Part shown: in pieces, positions 8,970-15,549 of the stretch
How the letters are laid out: every line of letters starts with the position of its first letter
Numbering within the stretch: position 1 is the stretch's first letter
The notes under the pieces: model-generated
Seen by the model: only the letters and a program-made list of their open reading frames with translations
What the model was told of the DNA's origin: nothing
Databases searched by the model: none
NCBI GenBank assembly: GCA_947457445.1
Contig: CANGVO010000011.1
Span: 1-15,549 of the forward strand
Direction: 5' to 3'
Origin: Actinomycetota bacterium
GTDB lineage: Bacteria; Actinomycetota; Actinomycetes; Nanopelagicales; Nanopelagicaceae
Length of the DNA stretch: 15,549 nucleotides
Translations under genes and position numbers: made by a program

Positions 8970-10232
8970 TCAGAGCGCTCCGATTAGAGCTTTCTGCAAT
9001 TCGCCAATCTTAACCGAAGAAGTGAAGCCATCGCTCATGCGTTTTAGTTCAACAGTGCCCGATGCCACCTCGGAATCGCCGAGCACTATTACATATCGCG
9101 ATCCGCTCTTGTCGGCTGCCTTCATAGCGCCTTTAAGAGCGCGATCACCAAAGGCGATCTCCGTGCGGATACCCGCAATACGCAACTCTGCGGCTAAAGA
9201 CAATGCAACAGATTTCTGATTATCACCCAGTGGAATAATAAAAAGATCGGATGAAAATTGATTTTCAACTAAAACGCCTTCTGATTGTGCGGCAAGGAGT
9301 GCACGATCAACTCCTAAACCAAATCCGATTCCGGAGAGTGCCTGCCCTCCAAGAATTTCCATTAGCCCGTCATATCGACCACCGCCACCAATTCCAGACT
9401 GTGCGCCCAATCCTTCATGAATGAATTCAAATGTAGTGCCGGTGTAATAATCGAGTCCGCGCACCATGCGAGGATTTACAACATAAGCAATCTTTAGTTG
9501 ATCGAGATAGCTCTTAACTTGCTCGAAATTTTCCGAAGATTCTTGAGATAAATAGTCAAGCAGCAGCGGTGCACCCGCCATGGCAGATTGCATTTCAGGA
9601 CGCTTGTCGTCGAATAAACGAAGCGGATTAATTGCAGCCCGTGTTTTTGTCGCTTCATCCAAGTCAAGAGTGTCAATAAACTTAAGTAGATCTACGCGAT
9701 GGGCAGCGCGGGATGCATTGTCGCCAAGGGAAGTAATTTCAAGGCGGTAATTACGTAAACCTAAGGACTTAAAGCCTTGATCGGCAATCGCTATTACTTC
9801 GGCATCAATAGCAGGATCATCTAAACCAATAGCTTCAATTCCAACTTGATAGAACTGTCGATATCGTCCCGCTTGAGGTCGCTCGGCTCTAAAGAATGCA
9901 CCTGAATACCAAACCTTTACTGGGAGTTGACCACGATCTAAACCTTTTTCAATAACTGCGCGCATTACCCCGGCAGTTCCTTCGGGCCGCAATGTAATAG
10001 AACGACCGCCACGATCTTCAAATGTGTACATCTCTTTACTGACTACATCTGTTGATTCACCGACTCCTCGTGAGAAAAGTGCAGTATCTTCGAAAACCGG
10101 AAGTTCCATCAATTGATATCCAGCAAGTTTGGCAGGGGCAATCAAAGATTCACGTACCCATTCGAAGGCAGCCGAAATCGGTGGAGCGTATTCGCTTACT
10201 CCCTTAGGCGCTTGAATCTTTTCGTACTTCAT
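8970..10232 (-). CDS. hisS: Histidyl-tRNA synthetase HisS
   Basis: Charges tRNA-His in the cytoplasm. The 420-residue protein has the class II core and the HisRS-specific signatures: [12 protein letters not shown] (82-93), motif 2 [14 protein letters not shown] (114-127), histidine motif RGLDYYTGT (258-266), GGGRYDG (283-289) and motif 3 GFGLGVDR (303-310), followed by an anticodon-binding domain from about 325 to the end. The N terminus, [11 protein letters not shown], resembles actinobacterial HisRS. Having a complete catalytic and anticodon-binding set, it is the real synthetase and not a HisZ-type regulator. The ATG overlaps the stop of the upstream hydrolase gene as ATGA, and there is no strong Shine-Dalgarno, so translation is probably coupled to that gene. 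Confidence 0.98.
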   Translation of the reverse strand: MKYEKIQAPKGVSEYAPPISAAFEWVRESLIAPAKLAGYQLMELPVFEDTALFSRGVGESTDVVSKEMYTFEDRGGRSITLRPEGTAGVMRAVIEKGLDRGQLPVKVWYSGAFFRAERPQAGRYRQFYQVGIEAIGLDDPAIDAEVIAIADQGFKSLGLRNYRLEITSLGDNASRAAHRVDLLKFIDTLDLDEATKTRAAINPLRLFDDKRPEMQSAMAGAPLLLDYLSQESSENFEQVKSYLDQLKIAYVVNPRMVRGLDYYTGTTFEFIHEGLGAQSGIGGGGRYDGLMEILGGQALSGIGFGLGVDRALLAAQSEGVLVENQFSSDLFIIPLGDNQKSVALSLAAELRIAGIRTEIAFGDRALKGAMKAADKSGSRYVIVLGDSEVASGTVELKRMSDGFTSSVKIGELQKALIGAL

Positions 10233-10885
10233 AGACGCAATTCTTTCAGATATGGATTATTTTTTCGCTCGAATTCAATCGTGGTTTCCGGTCCGTGGCC
10301 TGGAAGGACTCGATAGCCATCATTTAACGGCAGAACTCGTGTCTTAAGAGTCTTCACCATGGATTCGTGAGAACCCGATGGCAGATCCGTCCTACCGATT
10401 GATCCAGCAAAGAGAACATCCCCGCTAATCAAAATTTCATCATTAATCGCGAACATGGTGCTGCCACGCGTATGGCCAGGAGCGTGGATGGCAGTTATCT
10501 TCATATCCAGAATTTCAATCACATCTGCGTGCCGCAAATTCTTAACTTCTTTAGGTTCAGCAAAATCCATTGCATCAAGAGTCGCGATAAATTCGGCGCC
10601 ATGTGCTGACTGCGGACGGAGCAATAGATCGCGATCTTCAGAGTGAATATATGCAGATATTCCATAACCATCGGCAAGTGGCTTTACCGAGAATGTATGA
10701 TCAAGATGTCCGTGAGTGATTAGAGCGGCGACTGGTTTCAATCCATGTTCGGCAACGAGAGCCTCTACTTCATGTGAAATATCTGGCATGCCAGGATCGA
10801 CGATGATGCACTCTTGGCCAGGGCCGGCCGCGATTACCCAGCAATTCGTAGCGAACATAGGGGCTACGAATGAAGTAACCAACAT
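10229..10885 (-). CDS. Metallo-beta-lactamase fold hydrolase, glyoxalase II-like
   Basis: A cytoplasmic zinc hydrolase of the metallo-beta-lactamase superfamily, in the subgroup often labelled hydroxyacylglutathione hydrolase. The 218-residue protein carries the metal ligands: THGHLDH (57-63), H138 in HAPGHTRG, D156 in ISGDVLF and H197 in [10 protein letters not shown] start it at the ATG at 10883-10885, which gives the usual [15 protein letters not shown] start and has AGGGG seven bases upstream. A longer reading frame runs to 10984, but its extra 33 residues are not like the family. The true substrate is unknown: actinobacteria mostly lack glutathione, so the glyoxalase label should not be taken literally. 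It precedes hisS with an ATGA overlap and is the first gene of the long minus-strand series; the same pairing occurs in mycobacteria. Confidence 0.92.
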   Translation of the reverse strand: MLVTSFVAPMFATNCWVIAAGPGQECIIVDPGMPDISHEVEALVAEHGLKPVAALITHGHLDHTFSVKPLADGYGISAYIHSEDRDLLLRPQSAHGAEFIATLDAMDFAEPKEVKNLRHADVIEILDMKITAIHAPGHTRGSTMFAINDEILISGDVLFAGSIGRTDLPSGSHESMVKTLKTRVLPLNDGYRVLPGHGPETTIEFERKNNPYLKELRL

Positions 10886-11025
10886 TTCTTGACCCCTATT
10901 TCTGACGTATTTTGAGCGCGAACTTTCCCCAATAAGTAAGACAGGGTACCTTTTAACTCCGCAAGACCTCATCTGCACACTCAAACAACGAAGGCGAATT
11001 GCCGACGCGCTGAAAGGGATTAACC
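10886..11025. other. Divergent intergenic region between the hydrolase and DUF349 genes
   Basis: This 140-base spacer is the only divergent gap in the window and must hold the promoter of the plus-strand DUF349 gene and probably that of the minus-strand hydrolase-hisS series. Both genes have a good Shine-Dalgarno at their ends of it. I looked for -35/-10 pairs on both strands. TTGACC at 10889-10894 and TTGAGC at 10912-10917 on the plus strand are possible -35 boxes, but no well-spaced -10 follows either one, so I do not assign a promoter. In mycobacteria a peptidyl-prolyl isomerase gene stands between rel and this hydrolase; no trace of one is visible here. Confidence 0.55.
10893..10897 (-). 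promoter_or_regulatory. Ribosome binding site that sets the hydrolase start
   Basis: AGGGG on the minus strand lies seven bases before the ATG at 10883-10885. Its spacing supports the shorter, family-like N terminus over the longer open frame that begins at 10984. Confidence 0.7.
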
Positions 11026-12345
11026 ATGACCGAGCAAATCAATCCAGGATCTATCAACATCACACCAGCCAATGCCAGTGCAGCTTCCGCACTAATTGGA
11101 GATCCATCTAAGTTTGGTCGAGTCGCAGAAGATGGAACAGTTTATGTTCGCACTCCTGAAGGTGAAAAAGCAGTTGGCTCTTATCCTGGCAAGACTGCAG
11201 AAGAAGCGCTCCAATATTTCGTTCGTAAATTTGAAGCTTTGGCATCTGAGGTTGCACTAACCGCAGCCCGAATCACAAGCGGTGCAATGGTCCCTGATGA
11301 TGCTTACGAAGCGGTTAAGAAATTACGTCAGCAAGTGCGCGAACTTAATGGTGTCGGTGATCTCGCGGCTCTTGCACTCTCTGTAGAACAGATCGAGCCA
11401 CTAATCGAAGGACATCGCGAAGCTTACGAAGTTAAGAAGGCGGCAGAAGCCGCTGCTAAGGCGGCTCGCCGTGAGCAAGTTGCTGTCGAAAAGGAAAAGA
11501 TTGTTGCAGAGGCAGAATCTCTCGCACTTTCTGAAAATTGGAAAGTTACGGGCGATCGCTTAAAGACACTTCTCGAAGAATGGAAATCTGCCCCACGATT
11601 AGATAAAAAGGCTGATGCCGAATTATGGAAACGATTCTCCGCTTCCCGCAACAAGTTCGATAAGCGACGTCGCACCCACTTTGCAAACCTGGAAGAGACA
11701 ACATCTAAAGTTTCAGCCGCTAAGAAGGCGCTGGTTGAAGAAGCAACATCACTAGCCACATCAACTGATTGGATTGCGACAGCTCGCAAATTCAAGACGC
11801 TAATGGATCAATGGAAGGCAGCAGGTCGAGGAAAGCCGAGCGATGACGCCAAACTTTGGGCGAAGTTCAAAGCGGCTCAGGATCAATTCTTTACTGCAAA
11901 GAACGCTGATTTAGAAAAACGTGAAGTTTCTATGGTTGCTAATCTGGCAAAGCGTGAGGAATTAATCGTTCAGATCGAAGCGCTGGTGCCATTTACGGAT
12001 GTTAAGGCCGCCAAAAACTCTTTCCGCGAACTTTCACGCTCATGGGAAAAGATCGGAATTACCCATCGCGACAAGCGCGCAGCGCTAGACGCGCGCGTTG
12101 CAAAAGTTGAGGAAGCAATTAAGAGCGCAGAAGCAGAAATTTGGCGCAAGACAGATCCAGCCGCAAAGGCCCGTGCTGCTGATGTTGTTAAGCAACTCTC
12201 GGATTCAATCGCCAATTACGAAAAAATTGCTGCCAAATCACAAGCCGCTGGCAATGAAAAGAAGGCCAAAGAAGCTCTTGATTCAGCTGATGCTCGCAAA
12301 GTCTGGCTAGCTGAGGCTGAAAAATCTCTCGCCGAATTTAACTAA
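11026..12345 (+). CDS. DUF349 repeat protein, function unknown
   Basis: A 439-residue, highly charged, mainly helical cytoplasmic protein. Residues about 30-77 form an N-terminal segment (FGRVAEDGTVYVRTPEGEKA and following) that I recall from actinobacterial DUF349 proteins. After an alanine-, lysine- and glutamate-rich coiled-coil-like stretch (about 135-168) come at least two clear DUF349 repeats, at about 172-222 and 249-297, each with tryptophans spaced W-x13/14-W-x14-W. A weaker third copy at about 325-373 keeps only W340 and part of the pattern, and the C terminus is again helical. AAAGGG seven bases before the ATG supports the start. It is the only plus-strand gene and ends tail-to-tail with rel. 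DUF349 genes lie near relA in other actinobacteria, but no function is established. Confidence 0.9.
   Translation: MTEQINPGSINITPANASAASALIGDPSKFGRVAEDGTVYVRTPEGEKAVGSYPGKTAEEALQYFVRKFEALASEVALTAARITSGAMVPDDAYEAVKKLRQQVRELNGVGDLAALALSVEQIEPLIEGHREAYEVKKAAEAAAKAARREQVAVEKEKIVAEAESLALSENWKVTGDRLKTLLEEWKSAPRLDKKADAELWKRFSASRNKFDKRRRTHFANLEETTSKVSAAKKALVEEATSLATSTDWIATARKFKTLMDQWKAAGRGKPSDDAKLWAKFKAAQDQFFTAKNADLEKREVSMVANLAKREELIVQIEALVPFTDVKAAKNSFRELSRSWEKIGITHRDKRAALDARVAKVEEAIKSAEAEIWRKTDPAAKARAADVVKQLSDSIANYEKIAAKSQAAGNEKKAKEALDSADARKVWLAEAEKSLAEFN
12342..12345. other. Overlapping stop codons of convergent genes
   Basis: The DUF349 stop TAA (12343-12345) and the rel stop TAG (12342-12344, minus strand) overlap, so the convergent genes share four bases. 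There is no room for an intergenic terminator, and any terminator must lie inside the opposite coding sequence. Confidence 0.95.
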
Positions 12346-14495
12346 TTTCGATAGACGTCATAGACGCCTTCAACAGCCCTCACTGCAGCTAAAACCGAAT
12401 CAAGATGCGTTGCATCTGCCATTTCAAAAGTAAATTTGGAGATCGCAGTGCGATCTTTTGAAGTGTTTACTGCTGCGCTGAGAATATTCACATGCTGTTC
12501 CGAAAGCGCTCTAGTTACATCGGCTAATAGTCTCGCGCGGTCTAGCGCTTCCACTTGAATATTTACTAAGAAAACACTCCCCGCACCCGCCAACCATCTG
12601 ACTTTCGCGATTCGCTCTCCTTGATTTAACTGCAGATCAGCAGCGTTTATACAATCTTCACGATGCACTGAAATTCCACTGCCTTTAGTAATGAATCCAA
12701 CTATTGAGTCCCCCGGCACTGGCGTGCAACAACGAGCCAGCTTAACGAGAACGTCACCGACGCCTTCCACCTCAATGGCGTTACTCGAACGTCGTACTGA
12801 GTGTGAACCTGTTGGAGCCTGTTCCATCGTCGGTTCAGGATGTGAATCCTCAACACCAAGGGAAACAACTAACTTCTCAATGATTGAAGCTGCAGAAACA
12901 TGACCATCACCGACCGCGCTGTATAAAGCGGAGATATCTGGGTAACGTAAATCGTGAGCCAGTTCAAGAAGCGAATGTCCTGCAAAAATCTTTTGTAATG
13001 GCAATCCGGCCTTACGCATCTGACGCGCGATCGATTCTCGACCAGCATCTATCGCTTCTTCTCTACGCTCTTTACTGAAATATGCCTTTATTTTGGAGCG
13101 CGCACGAGGAGATTTAACAAAGTTGAGCCAATCTCGCGATGGCCCGGCGTGCTCACTTTTATTCGTAACGATTTCAACGACATCACCGTTGACCAAGCGC
13201 GAATCGAGCGGAACTAATCGACCATTTACTTTTGCTCCAGCGCAACGACTGCCAACATCTGTATGTACTGAATACGCAAAATCGACTGGTGTGGATCCCC
13301 CTGGAAGAGCGATAACACTGCCCTTTGGTGTGAATACGAAAACTTCTGGACTTCCGAGGTCAAAGCGCAGCGCTTCAAGAAATTCTGAAGGATCTTCGGT
13401 CTCTTTTTGCCATTCATGCAGTTGTCGAAGCCAAAGCATCTCAGGAGATGACGAATCAGATGCGTTGCCCTGTTTGTATTTCCAGTGCGCAGCAATACCA
13501 AATTCAGCACGTGAATGCATATCGTATGTGCGGATCTGAATCTCGATCGCTTTGCCATTTGGACCAATAACTGTTGTGTGAAGTGACTGATAAAGATTGA
13601 ACTTAGGCATTGCAATGTAGTCTTTAAAGCGACCAGGGACTGGGGACCATCGCGCGTGAATAGATCCAAGTACCGCATAACAATCACGAACATCATTAAC
13701 TAGTACACGAATCCCGACCAAATCGTAAATATCGTTGAAATCTCGCCCTCTTATGACCATCTTTTGGTAAACGCTATAAAAATGCTTTTTTCTTCCGGTA
13801 ACAGTTGCAGGTACCGAATCTTTTAGTAAATCACTTTGCACAGCATCAATGACTTCCTGAGTCAAAGCATCCCGAGATGGAGATCTTTCTGCGACCAAAC
13901 GCGAAATCTCTTCAAATTTTTTGGGTTCCAAAACTTCAAACGAAAGATCTTCTAGCTCCCATTTAATAGCGTTCATACCAAGGCGATGTGCCAACGGGGC
14001 ATAGATATCTAGCGTTTCACGCGCTTTACGTTCGGCGCTTTCGGTGGAAACGTACTTCCAGGTACGGGCATTATGGAGACGATCAGCCAACTTGATAACC
14101 AAGACACGGATATCTCGGGACATAGCAACGACCATTTTGCGAACGGTCTCAGCTTCGGCTGTAGGGCCATAAGTTAATTTGTCTAACTTGGTAACTCCAT
14201 CAACCAAGTTAGCAATTTCATCACCAAAATCTGAACGCAATTGAATTAAAGAATAAGGCGTATCTTCAACTGTGTCATGAAGCAGTGAAGCAATGATTGT
14301 GTCGTCATTTAATCCTAGTTCGGCCAAAATTAGGGAAACCGCAACTGGATGAGTTATGTACTCTTCACCTGATTTTCGAAATTGACCGGTGTGCGCTGAT
14401 TTAGCAATCTCGTAAGCACGTTCTACATCATCCAAACGGCTATTTGGATGGCTCTCTTTCAGCGTGGCAATTAACGGCGCGATCAAGGTATCCAT
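12342..14495 (-). CDS. rel: Bifunctional (p)ppGpp synthetase/hydrolase Rel
   Basis: Makes (p)ppGpp from ATP and GTP/GDP in response to amino acid starvation at the ribosome, and hydrolyses it. The 717-residue protein has all domains: an HD hydrolase with H49, HD (73-74) and ED (78-79) plus DRLHN (138-142); a synthetase with GRKKHFYSVYQKM (234-246), the RFKD motif (289-292) and LYQSLHT (301-307); TGS (about 384-446); helical and zinc-finger regions with the CC pair at 589-590; and a C-terminal ACT domain (about 643-717). RFKD is the RxKD form typical of bifunctional enzymes; monofunctional RelA has ExDD. The HD residues are intact, so both activities are expected. I start at ATG 14493-14495; a TTG directly upstream could also serve, and neither has a strong Shine-Dalgarno. 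It follows secF by 42 bases and is probably cotranscribed with it. Confidence 0.97.
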   Translation of the reverse strand: MDTLIAPLIATLKESHPNSRLDDVERAYEIAKSAHTGQFRKSGEEYITHPVAVSLILAELGLNDDTIIASLLHDTVEDTPYSLIQLRSDFGDEIANLVDGVTKLDKLTYGPTAEAETVRKMVVAMSRDIRVLVIKLADRLHNARTWKYVSTESAERKARETLDIYAPLAHRLGMNAIKWELEDLSFEVLEPKKFEEISRLVAERSPSRDALTQEVIDAVQSDLLKDSVPATVTGRKKHFYSVYQKMVIRGRDFNDIYDLVGIRVLVNDVRDCYAVLGSIHARWSPVPGRFKDYIAMPKFNLYQSLHTTVIGPNGKAIEIQIRTYDMHSRAEFGIAAHWKYKQGNASDSSSPEMLWLRQLHEWQKETEDPSEFLEALRFDLGSPEVFVFTPKGSVIALPGGSTPVDFAYSVHTDVGSRCAGAKVNGRLVPLDSRLVNGDVVEIVTNKSEHAGPSRDWLNFVKSPRARSKIKAYFSKERREEAIDAGRESIARQMRKAGLPLQKIFAGHSLLELAHDLRYPDISALYSAVGDGHVSAASIIEKLVVSLGVEDSHPEPTMEQAPTGSHSVRRSSNAIEVEGVGDVLVKLARCCTPVPGDSIVGFITKGSGISVHREDCINAADLQLNQGERIAKVRWLAGAGSVFLVNIQVEALDRARLLADVTRALSEQHVNILSAAVNTSKDRTAISKFTFEMADATHLDSVLAAVRAVEGVYDVYRN

Positions 14496-14537
14496 CAAAG
14501 GTCAACCAATTCGCACGCCCCAGGCAATTAATTCGCC

Positions 14538-15549
14538 TTACTTGCGACCCTTACGCTTTGGCTGATTGCGAGGTCCTCGGTTAGCACTAGGCGCAATCGT
14601 TGGGCGAGATGCCGATGCAGATGAAACTGCCTCAACACTTGCTCCCCCACGAGAAGCAACACGCTTAGCAAGCGCCTGCATCGCAGGCTCCTTTTCGCGA
14701 AGTGATGCCAAGAATGGTGGAGCAATGAAAATCGATGAGTAAGTTCCGACCGCTAGACCGATGAATAGTGCGAGCGACAAATCTTTAAGTGTTCCAGCTC
14801 CGAGCAAACCTGCACCCACAAATAAAATCGACCCAACAGGCAAGAGAGCAATTAAAGAAGTGTTAGCAGAGCGAACGATTGTCTGATTAACTGCCAAATT
14901 TGCAGCTTGCGAATAAGTAACTTTGCCAACCGCGGCAACAGATTTCGTATTTTCACGAACTTTATCGAATACAACTACCGTGTCGTATAGGGAGTATCCG
15001 AGAATCGTGAGGAAACCGATGACTGTCGCGGGTGTTACGTCAAAACCAACAAGTGCGTAAATGCCAACGGTAATGAAGACGTCGTGAACTACCGCAACAA
15101 TTGCAGCGATCGCCATTTTGGGCTCGAAAGCCATAGCAAGGAAAAGCATGATTACGAGTAAGAATGCAATGAGGCCGTAAAGCGCTTTCTTGGTAATTTC
15201 CTTACCCCAAGATGGTCCAATTATTTGAGTATCAATCGATTCAATTGGAACTGAAAATGTTTGAGTCAATGCGTTCTCTACGCCCTTTGATTGTTCAGAC
15301 GAGAGTGCGCCAGTTTGAATGCGAATCTTTGAATCGCCAATCTTTTGAACGATGATTTCACCGGGAATATTTACGCTTTCTACAGATGCACGCGCTTGTT
15401 CAACGCTAATACCCGATTTATTAACGGTGTATGAAGATCCACCCTTGAATTCAATTCCAAGATGCAAACCTTGGATCGCAAGTGCTCCAATAGAGGCGAG
15501 AATAAAGAGGGCAGAAATTGAGTACCAACGACGTCGCTTGCCGATGAAA
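14538..15549 (-). CDS. secF: Protein translocase subunit SecF (N terminus cut by window edge)
   Basis: SecF works with SecD in the cytoplasmic membrane, using the proton gradient to help the Sec channel release exported proteins. The visible 336 residues read in frame to the right edge; the start codon lies beyond it, probably a few tens of codons away. An internal TTG at 15465-15467 could be mistaken for the start, but the 27 upstream codons encode FIGKRRRWYSIS and the first membrane helix, which are typical SecF. Then come LGIEFKGG, a periplasmic domain, and five further membrane segments containing the VVHD and GYSLYDTVVVFDKVREN motifs. The last roughly 50 residues are a basic, Ser/Ala/Pro-rich cytoplasmic tail. 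SecD should lie just outside the window. The apt gene that separates secF from relA in mycobacteria is absent. Confidence 0.97.
   Translation of the reverse strand, partial: FIGKRRRWYSISALFILASIGALAIQGLHLGIEFKGGSSYTVNKSGISVEQARASVESVNIPGEIIVQKIGDSKIRIQTGALSSEQSKGVENALTQTFSVPIESIDTQIIGPSWGKEITKKALYGLIAFLLVIMLFLAMAFEPKMAIAAIVAVVHDVFITVGIYALVGFDVTPATVIGFLTILGYSLYDTVVVFDKVRENTKSVAAVGKVTYSQAANLAVNQTIVRSANTSLIALLPVGSILFVGAGLLGAGTLKDLSLALFIGLAVGTYSSIFIAPPFLASLREKEPAMQALAKRVASRGGASVEAVSSASASRPTIAPSANRGPRNQPKRKGRK

Noticed and set aside
10886..11025. Sigma-70-like promoters in the divergent spacer
   Set aside because: TTGACC and TTGAGC could be -35 boxes, but the nearest TA-rich -10 candidates are 13 to 19 bases away with poor matches, and minus-strand candidates such as TACCCT lack a -35. 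I could not choose one honestly.
13093..13696. Open frames on both strands overlapping the synthetase and TGS domains of rel
   Set aside because: Rel is intact across this stretch with all expected motifs, so these frames are shadows.
15465..15467. TTG as the start codon of secF
   Set aside because: The frame stays open to the window edge and encodes the conserved FIGKRRRWYSIS segment and first membrane helix of SecF, so the real start is outside the window.

Overview
The window is a compact block of conserved actinobacterial housekeeping genes. Base composition looks low for the phylum (roughly mid-40s % G+C by eye, not computed). The order matches the region that in Mycobacterium tuberculosis runs secF–apt–relA–ppiB–glyoxalase II-like–hisS … aspS … alaS–ruvX–mltG–aroE–A24 peptidase … aroC–aroK, but many intervening genes are missing and spacers are very short. 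My inference is a streamlined, free-living actinobacterium, for example of the freshwater/marine Nanopelagicales (acI) type. The phylum call rests on gene order and protein motifs; the finer placement is a guess.

All genes but one lie on the minus strand. Reading down that strand from the right edge, the first unit is secF (start outside the window) and rel, 42 bases apart. Rel meets the only plus-strand gene, a DUF349 protein, tail to tail, and their stop codons overlap. A 140-base divergent spacer then separates the DUF349 gene from a long minus-strand series: metallo-beta-lactamase-fold hydrolase, hisS, aspS, a DUF948 membrane protein, alaS, ruvX, mltG, aroE, an A24 prepilin peptidase, aroC, and aroK cut by the left edge. 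Several junctions overlap (ATGA, TAATG or a 14-base overlap), so much of this series is probably one translationally coupled transcript.

The genes serve translation (HisRS, AspRS, AlaRS), the shikimate pathway (AroE, AroC, AroK), peptidoglycan strand termination (MltG), rRNA or DNA processing (RuvX), protein export (SecF), pilin or pseudopilin maturation (A24 peptidase) and the stringent response (Rel). The DUF349 and DUF948 proteins have no established role. I found no RNA gene, insertion sequence, CRISPR array, attachment site or convincing rho-independent terminator, and no gene-free stretch longer than about 140 bases. I see no clear undescribed multi-gene system. The best leads are the DUF349 protein tail-to-tail with rel, the AspRS specificity signature, and the gene losses relative to the ancestral order.
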